In this document: positions 34,771 through 44,245 of the stretch, one piece after another
How the letters are laid out: every line of letters begins with the position of its first letter
Numbering within the stretch: position 1 is the first letter of the stretch
Origin: Gammaproteobacteria bacterium HGW-Gammaproteobacteria-15
GTDB taxonomy: Bacteria; Pseudomonadota; Gammaproteobacteria; Enterobacterales; Alteromonadaceae
Direction: 5' to 3'
DNA length: 64,000 nucleotides
Assembly: GCA_002840125.1 (NCBI GenBank)
Contig: PGZF01000003.1
Coordinates: 62,001 to 126,000 of the forward strand
Position numbers and translations under genes: made by a program
Notes under the pieces: generated by a model
Seen by the model: only the letters and a program-made list of their open reading frames with translations
The model's database searches: none
Told to the model about the DNA's origin: nothing

Positions 34771-35721
34771 ATGTATTATCCCTATTTCCGCGGCAAGCAA
34801 TATGACTTAATTACAATAAGAGAAAATGCGGCTTTGCTAGCTCAATCTGGTTTTACTCCGATTGTTGAGCCGGTGAAAGAGGCTTTAAGTGGCTTAAAAC
34901 GTACGCTTGAATCTGTAAAAGAGGCCAATGGTGAGATTGTATTAATTGTTAATCCTCCAAATGGTGATCACTCAGATGATAGTTCCGCTATCCATACTCT
35001 GCTTACCAACGACTTCTCAGATTACGATAAGTTATTAGCTGGGATTTATCTGTCAGAAGAGACAACTCTGGCAGAAATCGCAGAAATCTGTAACTCGCAT
35101 ACAAACAGGCGTATCGCGTTTATCCACGCTGGGTTTTCGGAGGCCAAAGGTTTGCTGGGTCTAATTGCTGAACAAGCATATGATTCTGAACACATCTTCT
35201 TAGAACAATTCTGTGGCAAGCTTTATCGTAAAAACTTTTACGGTCTGAGAAGGATTTTATTGAGAGATGGTTTTAAAAGGCGACAGGCGAACCGATTACA
35301 TCCAGAGGTTGAATTTTTCTCAGATCTTCATGCTACATATTCTGAAGAGGGTATGGATGGCTTCGGAGACTATCTTATTGTCGGTGATGACTTTTCAGAG
35401 ACAGGTGGTCCCGCGTACTCAGTTGCAATACATATAACATTCATTGATCTTCTGAAAGATGAAGAAATGCATATCTATCACTTTAAATCTGATAGGTATG
35501 ACACACCAACAGATCCCGCAGGTAAGTTTCAGGAAGCACTGAATAAACTGTATTTGGAAGTTGAGAAGTCGGCGAGTCAGATTTTTAAATCAACAGCGAT
35601 TCAAGAGTTTTTAAGTTTAAGAGAGCGGGGGCATTTTCCCGGACTGGGATATGTGAAGAAACTGTCCATGCAGCATCATATAGAAACCCTTGCTGCTTAC
35701 TTTGAAGCAAACCAAGGATAG
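34771..35721 (+). CDS. sce7725-family protein (Beta-protein-like), function unknown
   Basis: A 316-residue soluble protein of the sce7725 type, which I also associate with the phage 'beta family protein' (Beta_protein) group. It opens with Y-Y-P-Y-F-R-G-K-Q-Y-D-L, has P-I-V-E-P-V-K near 30, and an H-A-G-F-S-E block. Repeated strand/helix alternation suggests an alpha/beta barrel (inference). It sits between a PD-(D/E)XK-like gene and a RES-domain gene in a tight operon, which fits a conflict or defence role. No catalytic residue can be named with confidence. Confidence 0.8.
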   Translation: MYYPYFRGKQYDLITIRENAALLAQSGFTPIVEPVKEALSGLKRTLESVKEANGEIVLIVNPPNGDHSDDSSAIHTLLTNDFSDYDKLLAGIYLSEETTLAEIAEICNSHTNRRIAFIHAGFSEAKGLLGLIAEQAYDSEHIFLEQFCGKLYRKNFYGLRRILLRDGFKRRQANRLHPEVEFFSDLHATYSEEGMDGFGDYLIVGDDFSETGGPAYSVAIHITFIDLLKDEEMHIYHFKSDRYDTPTDPAGKFQEALNKLYLEVEKSASQIFKSTAIQEFLSLRERGHFPGLGYVKKLSMQHHIETLAAYFEANQG

Positions 35722-35723
35722 GT

Positions 35724-36752
35724 ATGTTTTGTTGCGAGAAATGTTTTAGTGATCCTTTTTTATCCGACGATATTCCAGCAATGTCCGAGCTTTTCGGGCC
35801 TGATCATTTTAGGACTTGTAGCTATTGTAACTCTGAACAACAGTTCTGTGTTCCTCCATCAGTACTGCAAAGCTATTTTGAACAGTTAATTGCTGTATAC
35901 AAGGAAGAGCCATCTGGAGATTTCCTTGTTGAGTGGTTAAAAAAAGATTGGGCTATGTTTGTAAATCCGAGTATGGACTTGGCGCGGGCTAAATCGCTGT
36001 TAGCCGATATTTTGGACGATGGCGAAATTGTTCGGAAGCGGTTTGTTCCAACTAACGACAGTGAGAGTGATGCTCTTGTCAAATGGAATGATCTGCGTTC
36101 TGAGCTAAAACACTCCAATAGGTATTTTCCGAAAACAGAGATTAATAAAACCCGTTTAAGAGAGTTATTCGATTTTTTGATCTTCCGAGATGGCCAAATA
36201 GGACGGACATGGTTTCGCGCTAGAGTCCAAGAGGGGCCTGAGCTAATACATAGTGATAAAATGTTGGCGCCACCTAAAGAAATAGTTTCTCATGGAAGGG
36301 CAAACCCTGCTGGAATTCCATACTTATACATTGCTAGTAACGCTCTAACGGCTATTGCTGAGATAAGGCCACATACCGGAGATCAAATAACTGTAGCAGA
36401 GGTGTTAGTTGAGGATAGGTTGCATCTAGCTGATTTAAGACATCCTAAGATAACAGTCTCCCCAATTCCGCTTCAAGATGAAACTCAAATCGCAATGCTC
36501 AGAACAGACATTAATTTCCTTGAGAAGCTCGGTGATGAATTAAAGAGACCCGTATCCAAACGAGCTTCTGCGTACGAGTATGTTCCTAGTCAATATTTAT
36601 GTGAATTAATAAAAGACTTTGGATTTGATGGTGTGGTTTACAGTAGCTCTGTGGGGGACGGTGTGAATTTAGCACTTTTCTATCCTGAAAAAGCTACTGT
36701 CCAATGTGTTTTTCAGCACACTGTTCTTCGTGTCATTGTTGAACTTGAGTAA
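35724..36752 (+). CDS. RES-domain NAD+-targeting toxin-like protein with N-terminal Cys4 and HEPN/RES-type region
   Basis: A 342-residue protein. A zinc-knuckle-like Cys4 lies at C4/C7 and C32/C35. A helical region over about 45-155 resembles the N-terminal domain often joined to RES proteins. The C-terminal RES domain over about 160-340 has R167 in F-R-A-R-V, the stretch G-R-A-N-P-A-G-I-P-Y, E213 in A-I-A-E-I-R-P and S307-309 in V-Y-S-S-S. RES toxins degrade NAD+ by phosphorolysis. This one is not next to a usual antitoxin gene. It is two bases after the sce7725 gene, so it may be the effector of a three-gene abortive-infection system (inference). Confidence 0.82.
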   Translation: MFCCEKCFSDPFLSDDIPAMSELFGPDHFRTCSYCNSEQQFCVPPSVLQSYFEQLIAVYKEEPSGDFLVEWLKKDWAMFVNPSMDLARAKSLLADILDDGEIVRKRFVPTNDSESDALVKWNDLRSELKHSNRYFPKTEINKTRLRELFDFLIFRDGQIGRTWFRARVQEGPELIHSDKMLAPPKEIVSHGRANPAGIPYLYIASNALTAIAEIRPHTGDQITVAEVLVEDRLHLADLRHPKITVSPIPLQDETQIAMLRTDINFLEKLGDELKRPVSKRASAYEYVPSQYLCELIKDFGFDGVVYSSSVGDGVNLALFYPEKATVQCVFQHTVLRVIVELE

Positions 36753-36763
36753 ATGGAAACGTT

Positions 36764-36792
36764 AGGAGGCTAAGTTAGTTGCTAAGCCTCCT
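36764..36792. terminator. bidirectional terminator between the RES gene and gor
   Basis: AGGAGGCT and AGCCTCCT form an 8-bp stem around a 13-base loop in the 46-base gap between the converging RES-domain and gor genes. It could end transcription from both sides. The T tracts are modest. Confidence 0.65.
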
Positions 36793-36798
36793 TGTTGA

Positions 36799-38154
36799 TC
36801 AACGTAGCGTAACAAACTCTTCGGCACTGGTAGGGTGCAGCGCCACGGTGGCGTCAAAATCGGCCTTGGTGGCGCCCATTTTTATTGCTACAGCAAAGCC
36901 TTGCAGTACTTCGTCCATACCTTCGCCAATACCGTGCAGGCCGACTACTTTTTCCTCTTTGCCTGTGCATACCAGTTTAAAACGGCTAAGTGCGCGATGC
37001 TCGGTGATGGCGTTATACATAGCAGCAAAGCCCGACCGGTACACTTTTACATTGGCTGCACCATATTTTTCAATGGCTTCTGCTTCGGTTAGCCCTATAG
37101 TGCCAATTGGCGGATGGCTGAACACTACGGTTGGGATCAGCGAGTAATCCATATGCGCATGGGGCATATCTTTATTAAACAGGCGCTCTGCTAATAAACG
37201 GCCGGCTTTAACGGCTACCGGGGTTAACTGGGCTTCGCCGGTAATATCGCCTACGGCGTAAATGCCTTTTACATTAGTATTCTGGTATTTGTCGGTACTG
37301 ATAAAACCATCTTTATCTGTTTTTACCCCGGCAGCAGCCAGGTTGAGTTTGTCACTGGCAGGTTCACGGCCAATGGCCCAGATTACACAATCTAGGCCGG
37401 TAAACTCGACGCCGTTATCGCACTGCACCGTTAAGTTGCCGTCGCTGATTTTCTCAACTTTAACCACGTTGGTTTGTTTATGCAGTTTGAGTTTGTCCTG
37501 TGTCATACGCTCAAGCAGCATATCGGTAATGTCAGGGTCGAAACTGCGCAGTGGTTTATCGCCGCGGATTAGCAAATGTGTGTCTGTGCCAAGTGCATGC
37601 AACACACCGGCAACTTCTACCGCAATATAACCGGCACCTATTACCAGCGCTTTTTTCGGCTGCTCTGTTAAGGCAAAGAAGCCGTCGGAATCTATGCCGT
37701 GCTCTGCGCCGGGAATATCAGGCAGTACCGGGCGGCCGCCGGTGGCGATAGTAATATGATCGGCAGTAATACGCTCGCCGTTAACTTCAACGGTGCGCTC
37801 GTCAATAAAGCGGGCAAAACCTTCAATATAGGTTACGCCATTATTATCAAAGCCTTTGTGATAGCTGCCATGAATGCGCTGGATATAAGCGTCGCGGTTT
37901 TTTACCAGCGTGGCCCAGTTAAAGCTGTTTTGTGTGATGTCAAAGCCATAAGCCGGGCTGTATTTTAGTGCTTCGGCAATGTGCGCGCCGTACCACATCA
38001 CTTTTTTTGGTACGCAACCGACATTAACGCAGGTGCCGCCGACGGCTTTTGCTTCAATTACTGCAGCAGTAGCGCCACGAATAGCCGCACGGTTGGCACT
38101 GGCGATACCGCCGCTGCCGCCACCAATAGACAGATAGTTAAAATGACGAGACAT
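36799..38154 (-). CDS. gor: glutathione-disulfide reductase
   Basis: About 451 residues. FAD-binding [11 protein letters not shown] begins the protein. The redox-active disulfide is in [13 protein letters not shown]. An NAD(P) fold has G-A-G-Y-I-A-V-E, and the G-D-I-T-G motif closes FAD binding. The catalytic C-terminal H-P-T-S-A-E-E pair is present. It reduces GSSG with NADPH. I start at the M-S-R-H ATG (38154), which matches the usual N-terminus. An ATG 24 bases upstream is open in frame. Confidence 0.95.
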   Translation of the reverse strand: MSRHFNYLSIGGGSGGIASANRAAIRGATAAVIEAKAVGGTCVNVGCVPKKVMWYGAHIAEALKYSPAYGFDITQNSFNWATLVKNRDAYIQRIHGSYHKGFDNNGVTYIEGFARFIDERTVEVNGERITADHITIATGGRPVLPDIPGAEHGIDSDGFFALTEQPKKALVIGAGYIAVEVAGVLHALGTDTHLLIRGDKPLRSFDPDITDMLLERMTQDKLKLHKQTNVVKVEKISDGNLTVQCDNGVEFTGLDCVIWAIGREPASDKLNLAAAGVKTDKDGFISTDKYQNTNVKGIYAVGDITGEAQLTPVAVKAGRLLAERLFNKDMPHAHMDYSLIPTVVFSHPPIGTIGLTEAEAIEKYGAANVKVYRSGFAAMYNAITEHRALSRFKLVCTGKEEKVVGLHGIGEGMDEVLQGFAVAIKMGATKADFDATVALHPTSAEEFVTLR

Positions 38155-38214
38155 CAGACAATTCCGCAAAGTAGACATTACTGCGGTTATAGGGGTTATG
38201 ACAGTGTTTTACAA

Positions 38215-38251
38215 GCCCTGTTGCCAGACTGTTCTGTTCCGGCAACAGGGC
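38215..38251 (-). terminator. hairpin upstream of gor, downstream of the secreted-protein gene
   Basis: An 11-bp perfect inverted repeat (GCCCTGTTGCC / GGCAACAGGGC) with a 15-base loop lies between the stop of the leftward secreted-protein gene and gor. It likely separates the two transcripts. Confidence 0.65.
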
Positions 38252-38263
38252 GTAAGGTCGTAC

Positions 38264-38839
38264 TTACAGCTTTTTTAAATCAATGCTGTTGGCCAGCGCT
38301 AACATAGTGCTTTGGTTAGCATTATTGCCCCGTACGGTAACCATGGCACCGCTTTGGGTAACAAACTGAATTTCCAGGCTGTTGCCATCTGCCCGTTGCA
38401 CAGCCTGCAGGCCCTGAATTTTGGTCATTTTGCCACCCGACATGGCAATCATAGACGGGTTGCTCAACATCATTGAAAACGCCTGCAACATTGGCGAATC
38501 CATCATCAGTTCAATATCTATGCTGTCACTGTCGTTGTAGTAATTGCGCGAAGCACTGATACCACCGCCAAACATTGCGGCTGCGGCCACTTCAGCATTG
38601 GCATCCTGCGCCTGCCAGCCGCTGGGTGCGGCTGGGAAAGCCAGTTTTACCTGCTCGCCTTTTTCCTGGCGAATTAACGTGCTGGCATAATCCAGCTGAG
38701 ATATGGCCTGCGACAATTCGCCGGCTTTATAGTGTTTGGTGGCAGCTGTTATGGCTTCGTCTATTTCATTGGCGCTGGCCGACAGGTTCAGGCAGCTAAG
38801 TAACAGGCAGCTGACAGCGGTTTTTTGCAGTATTTTCAT
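38264..38839 (-). CDS. secreted protein of unknown function
   Basis: A 191-residue protein with a signal peptide (A-V-S-C-L-L-L-S-C-L-N-L-S-A-S-A). A short helical repeat-like segment follows (about 25-60, Y-K-A-G-E-L-S-Q-A-I-S-Q-L). The C-terminal half is rich in S, M, N and G. The ATG has AAAGGAATG upstream. It is probably periplasmic. No family was recognised. It is divergent from prlC and upstream of gor, with a terminator between it and gor. Confidence 0.75.
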   Translation of the reverse strand: MKILQKTAVSCLLLSCLNLSASANEIDEAITAATKHYKAGELSQAISQLDYASTLIRQEKGEQVKLAFPAAPSGWQAQDANAEVAAAAMFGGGISASRNYYNDSDSIDIELMMDSPMLQAFSMMLSNPSMIAMSGGKMTKIQGLQAVQRADGNSLEIQFVTQSGAMVTVRGNNANQSTMLALANSIDLKKL

Positions 38840-38984
38840 TTCGGGTTCATTCCTTTGATTAACAAATTTTGCACAGTATAGCCAACTGCATTAGTTACTG
38901 CCAATAAGGCCGTTTTAGCATTGACAATGGCCTTGTTTGCCCCAACATTATGGCTAATGTTTGTTACTTTGCTTAAGGTTTGCT

Positions 38985-41033
38985 ATGTCTGCTACCCAAA
39001 ATATACTGTTGTCGTTTCCGGATTTACCGCCGTTTTCCCAGATTACGCCAGAGCAGGTTAAGCCTGCGGTTGAACAGGCTATTGCACAGGCACGGGCCGC
39101 GGTAGAGGCTGCGGTGGCACTGCCGGATGTTAGCTGGCATACGCTGATAGAACAGCTGGATCAAGACAGCGAGCGTTTAGGTAAGTTGTGGTCGCCGGTG
39201 TCGCATATGAACTCGGTAGTAAATACCCCCGAGCTACGCGAAGCCTATGAGAGCTGTCTGCCATTGCTGTCTGAGTACAGCACCTGGGTTGGCCAGCATG
39301 AAGGCTTGTACCAGAAGTACCAGCAACTGGCACAAAGCCAGCAGTATGCTGAGCTAACGGCGGCGCAGCAAAAAGTGATTCAAAATGCCCTGCGTGATTT
39401 TAAGCTGTCGGGCATTGGCTTATCGGCCGGGAAAAAACAGCGCTACGGCGAAATTCAAAGCCGTTTATCCGATTTAAGTTCGCAGTTTTCCAACAATACG
39501 CTGGACGCTACCCAGGCCTGGTTTAAACATATTACCGATGCAGCAGATTTGGTGGGGTTACCCGACGATGCCAAACTGGCTGCCGCTGAAGAAGCGCAAA
39601 ACCGTGAGCTGACCGGCTGGGTGTTTACGCTGGAATTCCCCAGCTACATTGCCGTAATGACCTATGCGGATAACCGCAAGTTGCGTGAAGAGCTGTACAG
39701 CGCCTACTGCACCCGGGCATCGGATCAGGGCCCGACAGCCGGCCAGTTTGATAACAGCGCCATTATTGAAGAAACGCTGGCACTAAAGCATGAGCTGGCG
39801 CAATTGCTGGATTTCAACAACGCTGCGGAAGAGTCACTGGCAACCAAAATGGCACAAAGCCCGGCGCAGGTACTGGATTTCCTGCAGGATTTAGCCCGGC
39901 GCGCCAAACCCCAGGCCCAGCAAGACTTAGCTGAACTAACCGCTTTTGCCCAAAGCGAATACGCTGTAAAAGAACTGGCAGCCTGGGACATTACTTATTA
40001 TGCCGAAAAACTCAAGCAGGCCAAATACGCCATTTCTGATGAACAACTGCGGCCGTATTTCCCTGAGCATAAAGTGGTAGCCGGTTTATTTACCGTACTA
40101 AATAAATTATTTGGTGTAGAAGTAAAGCAGCGCGATGGCGTTGATGTATGGCACCCGGACGTTAAATTTTACGACATTATTGATGCCACAGGCACCTTGC
40201 GTGGCAGTTTTTATCTGGATTTATACGCCCGGGCGAAAAAACGCGGCGGTGCCTGGATGGACGACTGTCAGGGCCGGCGTATTTTGCCTGATGGCAGCGT
40301 GCAAACGCCGGTAGCTTATTTAACCTGTAACTTTAATAAACCCGTGGGTGGCAAGCCGGCATTATTTACCCATGATGAAGTGGTTACGTTATTCCATGAA
40401 TTTGGCCATGGCATTCACCATATGCTCACCAAAGTGGATGCTGCCGCCGTAGCCGGTATTAACGGTGTCGCCTGGGATGCAGTAGAACTGCCAAGCCAGT
40501 TTCTGGAAAACTGGTGCTGGCAAAGTGAAGCCCTGGCCATTATTTCCGGCCATTATGAAAGTGGTGAGCCTTTACCGCAGGACTTACTGGATAAAATGCT
40601 GGCGGCGAAAAACTTCCAGTCGGCGATGTTTCTGGTGCGCCAGCTTGAATTTGCCTTATTCGATTTTCGTTTGCACGCCGAATACGATCCGGCGCAGGGC
40701 GGCCGTGTACAGCAGATGCTGGACGAAGTGCGTAATGAAGTGTCGGTTATTGTGCCGCCACGCTTTAACCGCTTTCAGCATGGTTTCAGCCATATTTTTG
40801 CCGGCGGTTATGGCGCCGGTTATTACAGCTACCTGTGGGCTGAAGTGTTATCAGCCGACGCCTTTGGCCGTTTTGAGGAAGAGGGCATTTTTAATGCCGA
40901 CACCGGCCGTGACTTTTTGCGCTGGATTTTAGAGCGCGGCGGCAGTGCTGAGCCAATGGAGTTATTTAAAGGTTTCCGTGGCCGCGAGCCATCGAACGAA
41001 GCTTTGTTGCGCCATATGGGTATCGCCGGTTAA
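38985..41033 (+). CDS. prlC: oligopeptidase A (M3 family)
   Basis: About 682 residues of an M3A zinc peptidase that degrades short peptides in the cytoplasm, including signal-peptide fragments. The zinc motif H-E-F-G-H occurs in L-F-H-E-F-G-H-G-I-H-H, and a downstream glutamate supplies the third ligand. The N-terminal helical half is typical of the family. I use the ATG at 38985 (M-S-A-T), which has AAGG before it, rather than the TTG/ATG eight codons upstream. Confidence 0.94.
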   Translation: MSATQNILLSFPDLPPFSQITPEQVKPAVEQAIAQARAAVEAAVALPDVSWHTLIEQLDQDSERLGKLWSPVSHMNSVVNTPELREAYESCLPLLSEYSTWVGQHEGLYQKYQQLAQSQQYAELTAAQQKVIQNALRDFKLSGIGLSAGKKQRYGEIQSRLSDLSSQFSNNTLDATQAWFKHITDAADLVGLPDDAKLAAAEEAQNRELTGWVFTLEFPSYIAVMTYADNRKLREELYSAYCTRASDQGPTAGQFDNSAIIEETLALKHELAQLLDFNNAAEESLATKMAQSPAQVLDFLQDLARRAKPQAQQDLAELTAFAQSEYAVKELAAWDITYYAEKLKQAKYAISDEQLRPYFPEHKVVAGLFTVLNKLFGVEVKQRDGVDVWHPDVKFYDIIDATGTLRGSFYLDLYARAKKRGGAWMDDCQGRRILPDGSVQTPVAYLTCNFNKPVGGKPALFTHDEVVTLFHEFGHGIHHMLTKVDAAAVAGINGVAWDAVELPSQFLENWCWQSEALAIISGHYESGEPLPQDLLDKMLAAKNFQSAMFLVRQLEFALFDFRLHAEYDPAQGGRVQQMLDEVRNEVSVIVPPRFNRFQHGFSHIFAGGYGAGYYSYLWAEVLSADAFGRFEEEGIFNADTGRDFLRWILERGGSAEPMELFKGFRGREPSNEALLRHMGIAG

Positions 41034-41119
41034 TGCCGGCGTGGTTAATTTAAACTTAACAATTCATTGCGAATTCAGACCAGCTCTGCCAAGCTGAAGC
41101 CGAACGCGGAGGAATAAAT

Positions 41120-41617
41120 ATGCGTACTAAGGTATTGATAGTAATCATGACGGCTTTAACTTTGGCAGCGTGTCAGCAGGGCCAGGCAGGCAGTGATACC
41201 ACTGCAGAGCGGTTGCCACCCAAACCATTGATAGAGCCGATAGACCCAAGCAAAGATCCGGTAAGTGCGGTAAAAGCGAGGAAGCAACAAATGGCAGATG
41301 AAGTAAACCTCAGCGCCATGCGGGCTGAAATTATGGCACTGGTTGGCGATGCAAAAGCAGATAACGTTGAGCAATGTCGGGTGGTAGGTTTTGGCAGTAA
41401 ACCCTGCGGCGGCCCGGCCAGCTACATAGCGCTGTCTACCAAAGGTGGCAATGAAACTGAAATTATGGCTCTGATAGCCAGGTATAATTCTGCAGCCAAA
41501 GCAGAGAACGAGCGGATTGGCCTGATATCTGATTGTGCTGTAGTGCCTAAACCTGCCGTAGTGCTGCAAAATGGTGTTTGTACGTTAAAAGAGGGCGGTG
41601 AAACCGCAGCCTATTAA
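41120..41617 (+). CDS. lipoprotein of unknown function
   Basis: A 165-residue protein with a lipoprotein signal peptide ending in the lipobox L-A-A-C (Cys18). After it comes a P- and K-rich linker (about 30-50). A domain with cysteines in V-E-Q-C-R, K-P-C-G-G, I-S-D-C-A and N-G-V-C-T, probably disulfide-linked, follows. A GGAGG-like site precedes the ATG, and a good intrinsic terminator follows. Likely anchored in the outer membrane. I do not recognise the family. Confidence 0.78.
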   Translation: MRTKVLIVIMTALTLAACQQGQAGSDTTAERLPPKPLIEPIDPSKDPVSAVKARKQQMADEVNLSAMRAEIMALVGDAKADNVEQCRVVGFGSKPCGGPASYIALSTKGGNETEIMALIARYNSAAKAENERIGLISDCAVVPKPAVVLQNGVCTLKEGGETAAY

Positions 41618-41647
41618 CCTGCGCTAACGGTTACAATGATAAGCATA

Positions 41648-41679
41648 AAGGCAACCGTTATCGTGTTGCCTTATTTTTT
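41648..41679 (+). terminator. intrinsic terminator after the lipoprotein gene
   Basis: AAGGCAAC and GTTGCCTT form a perfect 8-bp stem with a 9-base loop, followed by A and six T. It lies 31 bases past the lipoprotein stop and 9 bases before the DNA glycosylase start. Confidence 0.88.
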
Positions 41680-41687
41680 CACTGAAG

Positions 41688-42401
41688 ATGAGTACAATGT
41701 TGACGACTGCAGAACCCTTTGATCGTATCTATCAGCGCGCCTGCGAGCGTAAAGGTGGGGCTGCAGCACTTGAAGCTCTGCTGGGGCACAGTGCCAGCGG
41801 CGATGATATTGCCGCCATACCAGACAACCTGCTACTGGGCGAGTTAACCAAAAAAGTGTTTCAGTCGGGTTTTGTCTGGCGCGTAGTGCGGCAAAAATGG
41901 CCGGGTTTTTGCGAAGTGTTTTTTGATTTTAATATCGAAAAAGTCCTGCTGATGAGCGATGAAATGCTTGAAGCCAAAGCCCGCGACGAACGTATTATCC
42001 GCAATGCCGGCAAAGTATTTACCATTCGCCACAACGCTATGATGATTGATGATATTGCCCGTAAACATGGCAGCTTCGGCCGTTTTATTGCCGACTGGCC
42101 AACAGCCGATATTATCGGTTTGTGGGCCTACCTTAAGCAGCACGGTGCCCGGCTGGGCGGCAATACCGGGCCTTATGCGCTGCGGGCTATTGGTAAAGAT
42201 ACCTTTATTTTAAGTGGTGATGTAGAAGCTTATCTGCGGGCAACCAACATATTTGACGGCGGCCTTAGCAGCAAGCGTAGTTTGAATCAGATCCAGCAGC
42301 AGTTTAATTTGTGGCAGCAGCAATCGGGCCGCAGTCTGCAGCAGATAAGCCAGATCATCGCGTTAAGTGTAGGCGAGAATATTGTTGGTATGCAGCAATA
42401 A
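41688..42401 (+). CDS. DNA-3-methyladenine glycosylase I family protein
   Basis: A 237-residue helical DNA repair protein of the 3-methyladenine glycosylase I (TagA-like) group. The conserved block [14 protein letters not shown] is followed by R-I-I-R-N-A-G-K and then a G-N-T-G-P-Y-A-L-R region. It would excise alkylated adenine. Length and several motifs differ from E. coli Tag, so the gene symbol is left blank. Start is the ATG at 41688 or the one at 41697. Neither has a strong ribosome binding site. It is translationally coupled to rsmJ (TAATG). Confidence 0.82.
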   Translation: MSTMLTTAEPFDRIYQRACERKGGAAALEALLGHSASGDDIAAIPDNLLLGELTKKVFQSGFVWRVVRQKWPGFCEVFFDFNIEKVLLMSDEMLEAKARDERIIRNAGKVFTIRHNAMMIDDIARKHGSFGRFIADWPTADIIGLWAYLKQHGARLGGNTGPYALRAIGKDTFILSGDVEAYLRATNIFDGGLSSKRSLNQIQQQFNLWQQQSGRSLQQISQIIALSVGENIVGMQQ

Positions 42402-43150
42402 TGTCGCTGAATTTATTACACAGCCCTGAGCTTAAGGCAGATTATGCTGCCAGCCTCTGTCAGCAGTTTGGCTTAACCTTAGCCACTGTAGCCAATGGTT
42501 GGCATCTGGCCTGGCAGGATAATGCGCTGGTATTGCGCCACAGTGAGCTCCCCAAACAGGGCGATATATTGGTCGACTTTGCCAGTGGTGCCGCCAGTTA
42601 CCGGCGCTTACATGGCGGAGGCAAAGGTGAGGCGATTGCTAAAGCCTGTGGTTTAAATAAAAGACGTGATTTAACCGTGCTTGATGCCACTGCCGGCCTG
42701 GGCCGCGATGCTTTTGTACTGGCCAGCCTGGGCGCTAAGGTTACCCTGGTTGAGCGCAACCCGGCGGTAGCTGCCTTGTTGTTTGATGGTTTACGCCGGG
42801 CTGCCGCCATTACTGAACTTAACTGGTTAGGTGAGCGTATGCAACTGCTGCATAGCAGTGCGTTGGAGGCACTGCAACAGCAGGCGCCGGTTGATGTAGT
42901 GTATCTGGACCCGATGTTTCCGCCACGGGATAAAACGGCATTGGTGAAAAAAGAAATGCGCGCTTTTCATGATGTGGTGGGCAGCGATACCGACGCCGAC
43001 GCCTTACTGGCGCCGGCACTTAAGCTGGCACAAAAACGCGTAGTGGTAAAACGGCCGGGTTACGCCGGTTTTTTAGCCGGTACAGCACCGACCATGTCGG
43101 TAACCGGCAAGAATAACCGCTTTGATGTGTATATTAATGCAGCAATTTAG
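42401..43150 (+). CDS. rsmJ: 16S rRNA (guanine(1516)-N(2))-methyltransferase
   Basis: A 249-residue SAM-dependent enzyme that methylates G1516 of 16S rRNA. The SAM site is [13 protein letters not shown], and the catalytic D-P-M-F-P-P block follows, as typical for RsmJ (YhiQ). The K-K-E-M-R segment is also present. The start codon overlaps the stop of the glycosylase gene (TAATG). A longer frame upstream lies inside the previous gene and is not used. Located in a repair/translation operon. Confidence 0.92.
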   Translation: MSLNLLHSPELKADYAASLCQQFGLTLATVANGWHLAWQDNALVLRHSELPKQGDILVDFASGAASYRRLHGGGKGEAIAKACGLNKRRDLTVLDATAGLGRDAFVLASLGAKVTLVERNPAVAALLFDGLRRAAAITELNWLGERMQLLHSSALEALQQQAPVDVVYLDPMFPPRDKTALVKKEMRAFHDVVGSDTDADALLAPALKLAQKRVVVKRPGYAGFLAGTAPTMSVTGKNNRFDVYINAAI

Positions 43151-43191
43151 TGATACTTTTGACAATACCTAAACTACATAAAGGAAATAAC

Positions 43192-43665
43192 ATGATCAAA
43201 ACCGGCGACAAGTTACCTGAGGTAAGTTTTTCGCAACTGACCAAAGAAGGCGTAATGAACCCCACGACCAGCCAGATTTTTGCTAATAAAAAAGTCGTGC
43301 TGTTTGCTGTACCCGGTGCTTTTACCCCTACCTGCTCAGCAGCGCATTTGCCGGGTTATATTACGCTGGCTGATCAGATTAAAGCCAAAGGCGTTGATAC
43401 TATCGTTTGCACCGCAGTAAACGATGCCTTTGTTATGAGTGCCTGGGGGAAAAGCCAGAATGCCGAAGAAATTGTATTTTTAGCCGACGGTGGCGCGGCC
43501 TTTCATAAAGCGATTGGCCTGACCATGGAAACCGGCGACTTTGGCGGTGTACGCTCACAGCGTTATGCCATGATCGTTGAAAACGGCGTAGTTACACTGT
43601 TAAACGTCGAAGCACCAAAAACCTTTGAAGTCAGCAAAGCTGAAGTAATATTGGCAGCGCTGTAA
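43192..43665 (+). CDS. peroxiredoxin (Prx5 type)
   Basis: A 157-residue atypical 2-Cys peroxiredoxin of the Prx5/redoxin type. The peroxidatic cysteine sits in P-G-A-F-T-P-T-C-S, followed by A-H-L-P-G-Y and later V-N-D-A-F-V-M and S-Q-R-Y-A-M. There is no C-terminal glutaredoxin domain, unlike some relatives. The ATG at 43192 has AAAGGAAA upstream. It reduces hydrogen and organic peroxides with a thiol donor. Convergent with gmhB. Confidence 0.92.
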   Translation: MIKTGDKLPEVSFSQLTKEGVMNPTTSQIFANKKVVLFAVPGAFTPTCSAAHLPGYITLADQIKAKGVDTIVCTAVNDAFVMSAWGKSQNAEEIVFLADGGAAFHKAIGLTMETGDFGGVRSQRYAMIVENGVVTLLNVEAPKTFEVSKAEVILAAL

Positions 43666-43687
43666 GCCAGCGCTCAGGTTAGGATAT

Positions 43688-44245
43688 TTATACTGCTGTC
43701 AGGGCAGTTTTTACCGAAGGCCAGACTTCATCTGCGCTGGCCTTATCTTCTTCTGTCAGGCTCTGGCCTGATAACACCAGTACTTTACGGCCAACTCCGG
43801 CTGCCTTTGCCGCCTGCATATCAACTTTTTTATCACCTAACATCAGGCTCTGGCCTGGGTCTAGCTTATGCTTATTTATTGCTTGTAGCAGCATACCGGG
43901 CGCGGGTTTGCGGCAATCGCAGTCGGTTTGATAAGGCGGCTTAGCATTAACCGGATGGTGCGGGCAAAAAAACACGTCGGTGATAGTGACGCCATGCGAC
44001 TTAAACTGAGCCTTCATCCAGTCGGTTAAATTATGAAACTGCTGCTCGTTGTAATAACCGCGGCCTATGCCTGATTGATTAGTCACCACTATCAGTAAAT
44101 AACCCTGCTGCTGTAAATGGCGGCAGGCGTCAAAGACACCATCAATAAATTCAAATTGCTCCGGCTGGCTGACATAGCCATGATCAATATTAATCACCCC
44201 ATCGCGATCTAAAAAGGCGGCTTTGTTTATACCTGACAGGCTCAT
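43688..44245 (-). CDS. gmhB: D-glycero-beta-D-manno-heptose 1,7-bisphosphate 7-phosphatase
   Basis: A 185-residue HAD phosphatase of the ADP-heptose pathway. The nucleophile/acid pair is D-R-D in F-L-D-R-D-G-V-I-N. T-N-Q-S-G-I-G-R-G is the second HAD motif. The GmhB zinc site is the C-P-H-H-P...C-D-C-R-K-P cluster. The start overlaps the stop of the heptosyltransferase-like gene by four bases. It removes the 7-phosphate before HldE adenylates the sugar. Confidence 0.93.
   Translation of the reverse strand: MSLSGINKAAFLDRDGVINIDHGYVSQPEQFEFIDGVFDACRHLQQQGYLLIVVTNQSGIGRGYYNEQQFHNLTDWMKAQFKSHGVTITDVFFCPHHPVNAKPPYQTDCDCRKPAPGMLLQAINKHKLDPGQSLMLGDKKVDMQAAKAAGVGRKVLVLSGQSLTEEDKASADEVWPSVKTALTAV

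Noticed and set aside
36799..38178. Long antisense frames over gor and other genes (for example 37262-37630, rightward)
   Set aside because: They are shadows of the conserved reading frame on the opposite strand, with low-complexity serine- or cysteine-rich translations.
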